64,000 nt of DNA from Protula sp. h YS-2021 (Eukaryota; Annelida; Polychaeta; Sabellida; Serpulidae): positions 94,135,304-94,199,303 of the forward strand of contig OX457025.1 of assembly GCA_949752745.1 (NCBI GenBank), in the 5' to 3' direction. The notes beneath the pieces are model-generated. The model was not told the DNA's origin. It saw only the letters and a program-made list of their open reading frames with translations, and made no database searches. Every line of letters starts with the position of its first letter. The stretch's first letter is position 1. A program made the translations under genes and the position numbers. Below are positions 1-7,750 of this stretch, piece after piece.

Positions 1-114
1 AGATAAGAGGGGGAGTTTGGAAAATACCAATAAACAAGACCAGTTTGAAACTTAGAGTTTTTTTCCAACATTTGAACAATTATTCAACAACTTAACTACA
101 GCTTAACTACACCA

Positions 115-555
115 TTAATAAAACAATGGTTTATAATGTCTATAGACAAAATCCTTTACAATAAAATCCCCATCCTTTCTTTTTAATATATTCACAATCT
201 CAAACATACTCTGACCTCGAGCTCTATGCCATATATAATATACACAATAAAAACCACATGCCGATGATATCGGCGTTTGTAATGAGATGGAATTATACAT
301 ATAGTCATTTCTTAAAAATGTTTCTAAACGCTCATCGAGAGGTAACAGTCCATAAGAGTCAAAGTATTCCACAGGGTCTTTATCATAATACACTGCCACC
401 CAATGCTCTCCTGGTTCATCATGATCGTCGGTGTTGATGACATAGGCACCGCGTTGTAAAGACGGTGGTAACTGGTCCAAGGCAAACACACCTTGAAACA
501 AGTCTTTGGTCGCGGCATCATGGCTCAGGATAGCTTCGATCTGCTTCGTGTTCAT
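115..555 (-). CDS. Adenain-like cysteine protease (maturation protease)
   Basis: A 146-residue protein of the adenain/Ulp1-like (C5/C48) cysteine protease fold. In adenoviruses and Polintons this enzyme cleaves capsid and core precursors during virion maturation. A catalytic triad can be placed by motif: His51 in GEHWVAV, Asp66 in YFDSYG and Cys100 in SACGFYC, with Gln93 upstream as a candidate oxyanion residue. The length is short but complete for the Polinton branch. The ATG at 555 shares ATGA with the stop of the major capsid gene, so it is the last gene of the overlapping minus-strand block. The frame is open and no key residue is missing. Downstream, positions 1-114 hold no gene. Confidence 0.85.
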   Translation of the reverse strand: MNTKQIEAILSHDAATKDLFQGVFALDQLPPSLQRGAYVINTDDHDEPGEHWVAVYYDKDPVEYFDSYGLLPLDERLETFLRNDYMYNSISLQTPISSACGFYCVYYIWHRARGQSMFEIVNILKRKDGDFIVKDFVYRHYKPLFY

Positions 556-1925
556 GACTGGTAGTCGAATTGGATGCTGCGATTGGCACTGATCTCAATA
601 ATGTTGTCAAATTCAGCATAGACGATGACATTGATGGTAGGTTGCAAAGCCCTAGCAAAGTTCATTTCTAGCCGCAAATTCCCATGCTTGATCAGGGGAA
701 AATGATCAGCCCCATCATAATCCGGTGTTAAGTCAAACGAAAATAAAGAATACCCTCTAGGCCAATCTTCCCGTTTTATAATGGAACTTTTCTCACCATT
801 CAATCGGTCAAACGATTTGTAAAGCGTTTCAAAAGCATCTAGGTATTTGTTCTGTGGAATGTCAAGCTTGAGAGGTTTGGATAGGACTGGTTCACCATCC
901 GTGTACAGTTGCATATAGTCCAGATCAAAATGTTTGAAATCATATGGATTCCTCATGACTGACCCACCAAAGGCTTCATTATGAACCAGATCAATGACAA
1001 TGCGATTTGGCAATTGACCCAAAAAGATGTTGTCTTTCACAAAAGACTGAAATCCTGCCGGAATGGCCAAGACTTTACATTCTTTTCTAGTGATGATGAG
1101 CTTGGCAGGACTTTTCAGCAATGCGTCTGTATGCCCTAACTGAATCCCTGGACTCACCCTCACTTTGCGAATGGTTAAAAATGCCTCTTTCACTTCTACC
1201 TTATAGGTATTATCTGCAGCCATCAATACATAATCATCTTTCTGTCTATGGAAACGCAACTTCAAACTGATGCCATTCGGAAGATAGCGATCCTGCTCAA
1301 ACAAATCTATCCTCAAACCACCTGCGAGCATAAACTCACGGCTGAGACGCGTATGCAAATAACGATGATGCAAACCATTGTTTCCTTGCTCAGCTAGATC
1401 ACCACCGTCGGCATTGACATGAAACCCGGATACATAGTGTTCATGATTAGGTCTTTTCACCTCATAACTGTTCATCGACCCAGCAATATCCTTGTACATG
1501 AGACGCATAGAGCGCTCAGAGTGGAGACTTTCTTCCGAATCATGGATGAGATGAGAGATAATGCTGGTATAGCCATGGGTATTGTTACTATGCGAAACCA
1601 ACCGATCATTCAGAAACAATTCAATATTAGACCATAACCCATTAAACACATCATTGATGCAAGAGACCTTATCCTCTGGGCCACACGCTGTTCCATCGGC
1701 CTTTACAATGCGGCATACAATATGAAGTTTGCTGTTCTTTAAATCCAGATATTCTTCTGTACTCGCAGGAATGTAGAATTCTATGGGAGCACCCTCTCTA
1801 ATGGTAGTCAGTGGTTGATAGTCGACATTATAACTTTTCTCTACAGCAGTTTGCGTCGGCGGTACGTGAAACCATTCCAATGGAGAAAGACTGCATTCGC
1901 ACGAATGATTGTGAATGAGAGACAT
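552..1925 (-). CDS. Major capsid protein (hexon-like, double jelly-roll)
   Basis: A 457-residue protein that I read as the Polinton major capsid protein, the family often annotated in animal genomes as F54H12.2-like. By family knowledge it is a double jelly-roll hexon-type protein that builds the icosahedral shell. Visible family traits are the N-terminal FHVPPTQTAVE segment, the region GLWSNIELFLND followed by a short Ser/Asn run, and a C-terminal segment of alternating beta-type strands around residues 390-450 (NLRLEMNFARAL, INVIVYAEFDNIIEI). The frame is open from ATG 1925 to a TGA that overlaps the protease start. The upstream small basic protein ends 6 bp before. The assignment rests on family resemblance plus position between penton-like and protease genes; the fold itself is inferred. 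Confidence 0.75.
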   Translation of the reverse strand: MSLIHNHSCECSLSPLEWFHVPPTQTAVEKSYNVDYQPLTTIREGAPIEFYIPASTEEYLDLKNSKLHIVCRIVKADGTACGPEDKVSCINDVFNGLWSNIELFLNDRLVSHSNNTHGYTSIISHLIHDSEESLHSERSMRLMYKDIAGSMNSYEVKRPNHEHYVSGFHVNADGGDLAEQGNNGLHHRYLHTRLSREFMLAGGLRIDLFEQDRYLPNGISLKLRFHRQKDDYVLMAADNTYKVEVKEAFLTIRKVRVSPGIQLGHTDALLKSPAKLIITRKECKVLAIPAGFQSFVKDNIFLGQLPNRIVIDLVHNEAFGGSVMRNPYDFKHFDLDYMQLYTDGEPVLSKPLKLDIPQNKYLDAFETLYKSFDRLNGEKSSIIKREDWPRGYSLFSFDLTPDYDGADHFPLIKHGNLRLEMNFARALQPTINVIVYAEFDNIIEISANRSIQFDYQS

Positions 1926-1931
1926 GATTTT

Positions 1932-2294
1932 TCAAAAGATATCTCTTTTATGCTTTTTTGATGTTATCCGTCGAGCTGTTTTTCGTCTTCTGGCACGTTT
2001 CGTCGGTTGCACTCTCTTTTTAAGCACATCACCACCAAACACACGCTGTGCTACTCGACCCGTAACATCTTTCGCAACATTCTTTGCAGCCTTCTTAAGA
2101 TGTGGCGCAACGATCTTAGCCCCAGCCTTAAGTAGTGGAATAGCTGTACGAGCCAATGATCCCAGTATTGAACCAATACCATCTCCATACTGTATTCGCG
2201 CTCCTTTGAATCCTGGTAATTCTCCACCCACTTGACGAAGAAAATGGTTGCGATATGCAGACTTATGAGACGGATCGTGTGTGTAGGCTTTCAT
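1932..2294 (-). CDS. Small basic virion protein (core or pVI-like)
   Basis: A 120-residue, strongly basic protein. The N-terminal third has a glycine-rich stretch (GGELPGFKG, then YGDGIGSILGSLAR). The middle is an amphipathic or hydrophobic helix (PLLKAGAKIVAPHLKKAAK), and the C-terminus is an Arg/Lys tail (KRARRRKTARR). This architecture recurs in Polintons between penton-like and capsid genes and suggests a DNA-binding core or membrane-active minor virion protein comparable to adenovirus pVI or pVII. Its ATG shares ATGA (2291-2294) with the stop of the penton-like gene. No catalytic motif is present. The exact adenoviral counterpart is uncertain. Confidence 0.6.
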   Translation of the reverse strand: MKAYTHDPSHKSAYRNHFLRQVGGELPGFKGARIQYGDGIGSILGSLARTAIPLLKAGAKIVAPHLKKAAKNVAKDVTGRVAQRVFGGDVLKKRVQPTKRARRRKTARRITSKKHKRDIF

Positions 2295-3040
2295 AATGCT
2301 TTTGGTCGAAAATGAAGTTTACAGATCACCTTTCCAGTTTGAAATGGAACAGTATGGCCTGTGTCATCCTTTATATTCATCTCTATCACGTCAAATTTGG
2401 ATGTGTTTACAGGGAAATAGTGCGGTTCGTTGTACGTTTTCATGATAATCTCACCATCATGGCCTTGTATCCCAACAGAACGTAGCAAAGGCACATAATA
2501 ATCCCCAACAACTTGTGGTTCACAAATACTACAATACACATAAAGTGTATAAAACCCCTGTTTCACATCGGCTTTATGGATAGCTTTACATGTTTCAGTA
2601 TACCAGTGATCTGGGATAAATCCTAAAATCTCAGCTAATCCAGTGGAGAAGGACACTTCAAAGCTCTCATTGAGAAATAGAAACACACGTCGTCTAATTC
2701 TATCATACTTTAGCCGAATAGCTTCTTCTTCAAAGTCCTCGGAGTTAGCCACTTCTTCATTCACTGCCTGACATAGTTCTTGTATGGTTCTGTAGTACCC
2801 ATGAGGAATATCGACAGTGCCCAATGTATCTATTCGTCGATACTGAATAGAATAGTCCATTCTATGTCTCATGGTTGACCATGTATGTGGATATTGAATT
2901 TCAGCTAAAGCCACTTCATATCTTCCATTCAGGTAGATGTTTCGAGGCATACGAATTTGATAATTCGAAGCCTTGTTGTTGGGATAATAGTTCATACTCG
3001 CATTGCTAGGCAAAGTAATGTAAAACCTTGCCGACTCCAT
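2291..3040 (-). CDS. Penton-like minor capsid protein
   Basis: I choose the ATG at 3040, giving 249 residues that begin MESARFYITLPSNAS. A longer frame opens at 3136, but its extra 32 residues overlap the preceding MGNF gene, which ends at 3054, so the shorter start leaves a tidy 13-bp spacer. The protein has the Polinton minor-capsid pattern: an N-terminal ITLPSNAS segment, SNYQIRMP, YEVALAEIQYPHTW and a C-terminal beta-rich half. By family knowledge it is a single jelly-roll penton that sits at the fivefold vertices. It lies two genes before the major capsid gene. The frame is intact. Confidence 0.75.
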   Translation of the reverse strand: MESARFYITLPSNASMNYYPNNKASNYQIRMPRNIYLNGRYEVALAEIQYPHTWSTMRHRMDYSIQYRRIDTLGTVDIPHGYYRTIQELCQAVNEEVANSEDFEEEAIRLKYDRIRRRVFLFLNESFEVSFSTGLAEILGFIPDHWYTETCKAIHKADVKQGFYTLYVYCSICEPQVVGDYYVPLLRSVGIQGHDGEIIMKTYNEPHYFPVNTSKFDVIEMNIKDDTGHTVPFQTGKVICKLHFRPKAL

Positions 3041-3053
3041 GGTGGGGAACCCC

Positions 3054-3145
3054 TCATATGGTATGGGTGCGTCGTCGTCGTTGCCTATATACCTCAGGAT
3101 AGCGCGCGCCATTCGACCAAGTATGCAAAGTCTCATCCTCTTTTA

Positions 3146-3190
<45 letters not shown>

Positions 3191-3311
3191 GATGGACTTC
3201 TCCTTCACAACACGCACTTGTGCATCGGATCTTCACAGGAATAGCCGGTCTCTCTTCCTCACCACCACCACAACACCATAGCTCTTTCAACCATGTTAAA
3301 AAGTTTCCCAT
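3054..3311 (-). CDS. MGNF protein with poly-aspartate run, probably myristoylated
   Basis: An 85-residue protein starting MGNFLTWLKELWCCGGG. Gly2 after the start and the following hydrophobic stretch look like an N-myristoylation signal, and the adjacent Cys pair could be palmitoylated, so membrane attachment is inferred. Residues about 41-54 are an unbroken run of 14 aspartates encoded by a GAT microsatellite. The C-terminus is basic (RQRRRRTHTI). The ATG at 3311 lies inside the end of the upstream conserved ORF, consistent with the compact organisation. I do not recognise a family. It could be a small minor virion or membrane-interacting protein. Repeat length is likely to vary between copies. 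Confidence 0.5.
3147..3190 (+). repeat. ATC/GAT trinucleotide microsatellite within coding frame
   Basis: About 14 perfect ATC triplets, read on the minus strand as GAT codons for aspartate in the MGNF gene. Confidence 0.95.
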
Positions 3312-3874
3312 CCTTTAGGAAACTGTCTTTGCTGACGCTGTTTCATTTCTGTTGCAATGTCTTCACGAGTGGTCTTTTTACTAAACGTCGTTTTTGGAAT
3401 ATTAGCATCGACAATTTCCTGGATAAACGGATGCCAGCCATGGGGTGGTATGGTGCGTTCCTTTCTTCTTGTCGCTTCCAATGCTTCTTTCATCAAATCA
3501 ACCATGTTAGAATTTGTAATGACATCGCCCGTTTTCAACACAAGTTCATTCTTCTCTGTCCATTTCGTACCATGTTTCTTCAGGTCTGCTAAAAGTTGTA
3601 TTACTTTTCCATGATAGATCGGTTGAAAATGACTTAACACTAGCTTTTCTAGTGGTGGTGCTGGTGAGGGTTTTTGCCGCTGTTGTTGGGACTGACTTGT
3701 TCGTAGATGACGGCCAAGAAGTTAAGACATTTCCATGGCCTTTTCACGCGTTTGTTTCCCACGTAAAAGTGTCTTGACTTTTGCTTTGATGTCGCCACCA
3801 TGTTTTCCCTTCTTTTCTGATAACAATTTGTATTCATGTTCAGGAATGAGAACCATTTTCATAGCATGCTTCAT
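3296..3874 (-). pseudogene. Conserved Polinton ORF broken by one in-frame stop
   Basis: A single reading frame runs from the ATG at 3874 to the TAA at 3296-3298 and is interrupted by a TAA at 3722-3724 (codon 51). The ATG shares ATGA with the stop of the preceding pX-like gene, which fixes the start. The first part begins MKHAMKMVLIPEHEYKLL and is lysine-rich. The second part has a Gln/Pro-rich linker, then a segment with SNMVDLMKEAL and PPHGWHPFIQEIVDANIP. I recognise this N-terminal MVLIP plus C-terminal NxVDL/GWxxF pattern as a conserved Polinton ORF of unknown function. Both halves are in the same frame, so a point nonsense mutation explains the break. Confidence 0.6.
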
Positions 3875-4197
3875 TTTAACAGCAGCTTGGCTAACAAGGG
3901 CAATGCAAATCTAGCAATAACTCCAATGAATCCTCCTTTCTGATTCACCAACTTCTTTTTTCGTCGAAGGGATATCTTCTTGTCTGCCAGAGTACGTAGG
4001 GTATGACGCTCACGCTTGAATATCTTATACCGTTTTGAGCTTAAGGGTAAATGTCCTCGCAATATATTCAAACAAATTTCAAACAAGCTCGTTAATTCCT
4101 CCTTCGTAGCTTGCTGTAGCAAGGATTTACGCCGTCTAGACCCACTGCGTGCAAGCAAATGAAGGAAAGGCTGGTTCGTTCAAATGCGTTTAGACAT
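3871..4197 (-). pseudogene. pX-like core protein gene with stop at codon 6
   Basis: The open part is about 100 codons: an Arg/Lys-rich N-terminus (GSRRRKSLLQQA), the helical segment EICLNILRGHLPLSSKRY, a basic patch (KKISLRRKKKL) and a C-terminal GGF followed by a hydrophobic tail (ARFALPLLAKLLLK). The Gly-Gly plus hydrophobic tail recalls the adenovirus pX/mu core peptide family, and this protein is common in Polintons. No in-frame ATG opens the main frame. Reading upstream, the frame continues to an ATG at 4197 that overlaps the ATPase stop, but a TGA at 4180-4182 interrupts after five codons. The gene is therefore probably disabled unless a non-AUG start is used. Confidence 0.6.
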
Positions 4198-4849
4198 CTT
4201 GACTGCGAATGGTTAAATGACTTGGTTCTTGGTCGTACACTGCTTTATCAATATATATATAATGTGTATCTTTTGGTAAAATGCCTGTACGAATACGCAG
4301 TTGATCATTCCTTTTCGGCTTCAAGTCAATGAACAAATAACCATGGGGTTTGCTGGTAGCATCTTGATAGGCTTCTATGAGAAATTGAGATCTTCCAGGA
4401 TACATTTGCCGCGCCAATGTACTGACTTGTTGACTGTCTCTCGGATTTTTAAACAGAATGATATAATGGGTATTCAAACTAATATTTCGCATCTCTTTCC
4501 CATGATGGAATAAATTATGCACAATAAAGATGATACTTAGATTTTGATGACTGCTACCAACACTAAAAAGACGTGTCATACGCTCATCGCTATGGCATTT
4601 AGTCATTAAGTCATCAATGATGAGTAAGTTTGGTTTTTTCGGGTTAAAGCGCTCTTCAATGTCATCTGGAATGCCTTGGTAAAATGTCACGCCTTTCATT
4701 CTCTTGTACAAAAGCTGATCTGCTGCATAGAGCCATAAAATGCTTTTCGGAGAGGGGTGAATCAACTTTTGTTCAAGAATTTCCTTCACCAGAGACGTTT
4801 TGCCACTGCCTGTAGGTCCAGAGACCAAGCATGTAAAGGGATGCTTCAT
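4190..4849 (-). CDS. FtsK/HerA-type DNA-packaging ATPase
   Basis: A 219-residue P-loop ATPase of the A32-like packaging family used by Polintons, adintoviruses and poxvirus relatives to pump DNA into capsids. Walker A is GPTGSGKT at residues 11-18 and Walker B is LLIIDD at 75-80. A downstream polar segment, NTHYIILFKNPRD, includes the family sensor region. The start at 4849 shares ATGA with the integrase stop; an earlier in-frame ATG at 4876 would add nine residues. The C-terminus overlaps the upstream end of the pX-like gene. All motifs are intact. A homologous but diverged and broken copy occurs at about 29,838-30,360. Confidence 0.88.
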   Translation of the reverse strand: MKHPFTCLVSGPTGSGKTSLVKEILEQKLIHPSPKSILWLYAADQLLYKRMKGVTFYQGIPDDIEERFNPKKPNLLIIDDLMTKCHSDERMTRLFSVGSSHQNLSIIFIVHNLFHHGKEMRNISLNTHYIILFKNPRDSQQVSTLARQMYPGRSQFLIEAYQDATSKPHGYLFIDLKPKRNDQLRIRTGILPKDTHYIYIDKAVYDQEPSHLTIRSQDV

Positions 4850-5949
4850 TTTTGAATGTCTGTTTCTTTCACCCAACTGTTAAACTTGCTTGGCCAACCT
4901 AACCACTTGACAAGTAATTCTTTCACACCTCCTCGCCTTTTACGTGTTTTCAAGACTTTTTCAATTCTGTAGACAGATTCAATATCTTTGGTCACTTTCT
5001 GCAGTTCTTCCTCATAGAAATGCCCATCAATATCTTCGTCTAAAAAGTCTTTCACACGATACAAATGGATTCCTTGCTTCTTACACCGATGTGTGACAAT
5101 AAAGACTTCTTGCGTCCATTTGATGTGATAATCCCGTTGAAACACATATTTAATGTGGGAAATGCGAACATGATCGCCAATGTTCAATTAATACTTCTTC
5201 TTCTTCTTCGGTTTCAATTTTAGTTTGTCGACATACATATACTTAAACACTTTCGATTCGTTGTCTTTACGAATCTCGGCTGCAGCATACTTATTCGGAA
5301 GGGAGCCATGAGGTCTATGGTTGTAATTGTACACCAAGTCAGGAAGGATGTCTACGTAACGGTAAGTTTGATTATGTAGAAAATACCGATACATCATCCC
5401 CTTTAGAGTACGAATGACTCTCTCAGCAAAGTTGGCTTTGGTTTCATTCTTTGTGGTATAAGCATGAATGCCCTCCTTCTTCAAAAATGCTTTGACCCAT
5501 CTGTTTTTAAATTCCGTTCCTTTATCGGACCTTAGAGTGCGTGGTCTTCGGCGTGTGTCATGAAAAATCTTTTGAAAAGCTTGTATGACGCTGGTATGTG
5601 ATTAATTAGGTATTGGCTGCACCCACACATATTTGGAAAACACATCAATGACAATGAGTAAAAAGCATGTGCCATCATTATAGGGAGCTATGTTTCCCAT
5701 ATCAGCCAAATCCACATCCCACATGTCATCAATGCCCCGTGTAATCACACGTTGTCTTTTGAACCTGTATTTGACAGGTTGGAGTAAACTGAATGTGTCT
5801 TGATCCTGTAGCCATTTCTTCACTTGCGACTGTGTCACTGGTTGATCATGATTTCTTAAGATGTGATACAGTTTGTAAGGACCAGCAAATGCCCCGGGCT
5901 GTCCAGGTTTGAAGTATATATTCGTCAAGTAGTCTTTCCACGTCGACAT
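4846..5949 (-). pseudogene. Retroviral-type integrase with C-terminal chromodomain, two in-frame stops
   Basis: One frame of 368 codons from ATG 5949 (MSTWKDYLTNIYF) to a TGA at 4846-4848, interrupted by TAA at 5602-5604 and TAA at 5188-5190. The rve core is readable: first Asp in DVDLADMG, second Asp in RSDKGTEF, and the Glu in FAERVIRTLKG 33 residues further on. The N-terminal part has a helix-turn-helix-like YKLYHILRNHDQPVT region. The C-terminus holds an SH3-like IGDHVRIS segment and a chromodomain (YRIEKVLKTRKRRGG to SWVKETDIQ). In Polintons this enzyme integrates the linear genome. Both breaks are single nonsense codons, with no frame change. The chromodomain could have guided insertion to particular chromatin, which is inference. 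Confidence 0.85.
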
Positions 5950-6224
5950 GGTCACACCGAATGAAAAGCAACAACACGAGCAGCGCAGCAGCAGCGCAGC
6001 AGCAGCAGCACTTGCTTGGCGTCTCGAGTGAAAGAGGCTGCTTACGGGACACACTAAGTTTTTTTATCTATTTGCACTGGGGGAGAGGCAGTAGATATGT
6101 GAAGTTTTTACGAGGCCGTCTCGTGGGCTAAACACGGTTTTCACGACATGAGGCCAAAAAAAACCCGCCTTCTCAACAGAACAGCTTTTTATTTAACTCA
6201 ACCAACATCGCTTAACTCACAAGT
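5950..6224 (-). other. Spacer upstream of the late-type block
   Basis: There is no gene. CAG/CTG-rich repeats lie at 5,980-6,010. An AATAAA on the minus strand (6,188-6,193), about 32 bp past the stop of the next gene, is a likely polyadenylation signal. The promoter of the integrase-to-protease block should lie here, but no clear TATA box was seen. Confidence 0.5.
6188..6193 (-). terminator. Polyadenylation signal AATAAA
   Basis: Minus-strand AATAAA placed 32 bp downstream of the stop codon of the 110-residue gene at 6,225-6,557, a normal spacing for a eukaryotic poly(A) signal. Confidence 0.5.
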
Positions 6225-6557
6225 TTACAAATCAAGTATAGATACAATGGTGTGAATAACTGGAGACCATTGGTCTTCAATGAATACTAGCCACTGACTG
6301 AGTTCATCGAGTGTAATCATATCTACACCATATTTCTCACAACGCTGATTTGCATTCTCTAACACTTTATCTAAATGAATATAATATTTAGCTTCATTCC
6401 AATATGTATAGACACATGCAAAATAACAAGTATGTTCTTGACACTCTTCATGTTGGCAAGCAGGACATACTAACCATGCAAACTTTTTTACAGCGGATAA
6501 CATTTCTTCACAATAAGCTTTTTGCACAATATATTGTCTCAGTGTCATATCTGCCAT
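6225..6557 (-). CDS. Unknown accessory protein with CxxC cluster
   Basis: A 110-residue protein beginning MADMTLRQYIVQKAY. The frame is open further upstream but without an ATG, so 6557 is the first usable start. Residues near 31-44 hold CPACQHEECQEHTC, a possible zinc site. The rest is predicted helical and rich in Trp and Tyr (YTYWNEAKYYIHLDK, LSQWLVFIEDQW). The spacing of Tyr, Met and Trp resembles the two small acidic proteins at 7,425-7,718 and 8,477-8,860, so it may be a diverged relative, but this is weak. A TATA box lies at 6,734-6,745 and a poly(A) signal follows the stop. No function is proposed. Confidence 0.5.
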   Translation of the reverse strand: MADMTLRQYIVQKAYCEEMLSAVKKFAWLVCPACQHEECQEHTCYFACVYTYWNEAKYYIHLDKVLENANQRCEKYGVDMITLDELSQWLVFIEDQWSPVIHTIVSILDL

Positions 6558-6633
6558 GTCTGTATACTGATCAGTCTTGAGACTGATCAGTCTTGAGAGC
6601 TTCACTCTTTATCAAGTTCAGCATGCGGGGGGT

Positions 6634-7185
6634 TCATAGGTTCACAAAAACACGTCTCCACACCAGGACTGGTGAGCGGCTGGGCGAGCGGCTGGACGAC
6701 GACGACAAGTAAGATGATGTTGGAGGCACAGTCTCTTTTATACCCCCCGTCACACACAACTGTTCTAACAACTTTCCCATGATATTCTGACCAGGATATC
6801 CACGAGATGACACATGTTTCACACCAGCTCCCCACCAAGGATCATAGGTGGCTTCCACTAAAGTCTTGTCTTTGCAGTCTTTTAACTTGTTGCGAAACGA
6901 TGCACACTGATTCCATTTGACTTGTAACACCTCTTGCATTTTGCTTCTCTTCACTGTATGCCATAAAGGACACGGCTTTATCACTTGGGCGATACGTTTT
7001 GCTTCATAGCCATTTCTGGATGACACAATAGCTGAAGCAATATCCGGAAGGTGATGAAACACGGCTTTCTCATATTGATACAACGCTTCACTCGAGTTGA
7101 ATGTATGTCCATACTTTTCAAGGCGTGCTGGAAACATGTTTGAAAGAACATCCTTGTGACCGCTAAATAGTACACGATTCTCCAT
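6634..7185 (-). CDS. NADAR-domain protein (YbiA-like)
   Basis: A 183-residue protein whose first about 145 residues match the NADAR (YbiA/RibX-like) fold: FSGHKDVLSNMFPA near the N-terminus, SSEALYQYEKAVF, WHTVKRSKMQEVLQVKWNQ, then LVEATYDPWWGAG and GQNIMGKLLEQL. NADAR proteins are N-glycosidases acting on ADP-ribose-type or riboflavin-pathway metabolites, and some members reverse guanine ADP-ribosylation of DNA. The key Glu of the EALYQ motif and the WWG motif are present. The C-terminal 40 residues are a Ser/Arg-rich tail (SSSSSRSPSRSP) of unknown use. It stands among accessory genes, so host-interaction or counter-defence is inferred, not shown. Confidence 0.8.
   Translation of the reverse strand: MENRVLFSGHKDVLSNMFPARLEKYGHTFNSSEALYQYEKAVFHHLPDIASAIVSSRNGYEAKRIAQVIKPCPLWHTVKRSKMQEVLQVKWNQCASFRNKLKDCKDKTLVEATYDPWWGAGVKHVSSRGYPGQNIMGKLLEQLCVTGGIKETVPPTSSYLSSSSSRSPSRSPVLVWRRVFVNL
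6734..6745 (-). promoter_or_regulatory. TATA box (GGTATAAAAGAG)
   Basis: A minus-strand GGTATAAAAGAG inside the 3' end of the NADAR gene, about 180 bp before the ATG of the next gene. It belongs to a series of near-identical boxes at 8,423 and 8,919. Confidence 0.5.
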
Positions 7186-7197
7186 GGTGATTTTGGT

Positions 7198-7326
7198 TTA
7201 TTCTAACATGTTTTCTTCCTGCAATACAATATGTTTTAATATATCTGCTACCTCTTCCATCATCTTCTTTCTTTGTTCACGTTGAAACCACTCACATAAA
7301 ATTAAATTTGCTAGAAAGAAAAACAT
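7198..7326 (-). CDS. Possible 42-residue small protein
   Basis: A short frame between the 97-residue and NADAR genes, MFFFLANLILCEWFQREQ then a charged helix, ending ENMLE. The N-terminus is hydrophobic for about 11 residues. A perfect minus-strand splice-donor match (CAGGTAAG, 7,393-7,400) lies just after the stop of the upstream gene, so this stretch may be part of a spliced leader or exon, but no good acceptor was found. Coding status is uncertain. Confidence 0.25.
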   Translation of the reverse strand: MFFFLANLILCEWFQREQRKKMMEEVADILKHIVLQEENMLE

Positions 7327-7424
7327 TGTTAGCTGTTGCTGCTGCTGTTGGTTTTAGAGTTGTTGGTGTTAAAAAAAGGGGGAGAAGGGGGGCTTACCTG
7401 ACAGAGCTGACAAGGCTGCTCAGT

Positions 7425-7718
7425 TTACTCTTCTTCTTGTAGTCCACAGCAGTCTCTCAAATAATCCACCACGGTGAAATATACTTCCACGTCAGTGCGA
7501 GCAGAATAGAGGGCAGCATCAAAGTCAAAGTCAGGATCTTCTACTCCAATTGTGTCACATTCTCCAAGAAATCGTGAATGTAGTTCAATCACATCAAGAC
7601 TGTGATGTACAACATCCCAATAAGCGTCCAAGTGATAAAGCTGATAGTCTGAAGTGCCGCAGCAAGCCAGTTTAGCAATCATCAAGTCAACATAAGCTTT
7701 TCTAAAACATGCATCCAT
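7425..7718 (-). CDS. Small acidic accessory protein, paralogue A
   Basis: A 97-residue acidic, probably all-helical protein beginning MDACFRKAYVDLMIAKL and ending GLQEEE. It aligns by eye with the protein at 8,477-8,860 over most of its length: a shared MDxxF, YxDxM, KL, a Trp followed by V, HS-x-L-x-EC, a DxD motif before Ala, and a final hydrophobic helix. The two appear to be tandem paralogues inside the element. No known domain is recognised. There is no zinc or catalytic motif. The ATG at 7718 is the only good start. A consensus splice donor lies 25 bp after the stop. Function unknown. Confidence 0.6.
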   Translation of the reverse strand: MDACFRKAYVDLMIAKLACCGTSDYQLYHLDAYWDVVHHSLDVIELHSRFLGECDTIGVEDPDFDFDAALYSARTDVEVYFTVVDYLRDCCGLQEEE

Positions 7719-7750
7719 CTTGTTTGCTGTGCGTGTGTGTGTGAGGGCTT

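Noticed and set aside
2957..3281. Plus-strand poly-His or poly-Ile frames
   Set aside because: Antisense readings of the GAT microsatellite inside the minus-strand MGNF gene.
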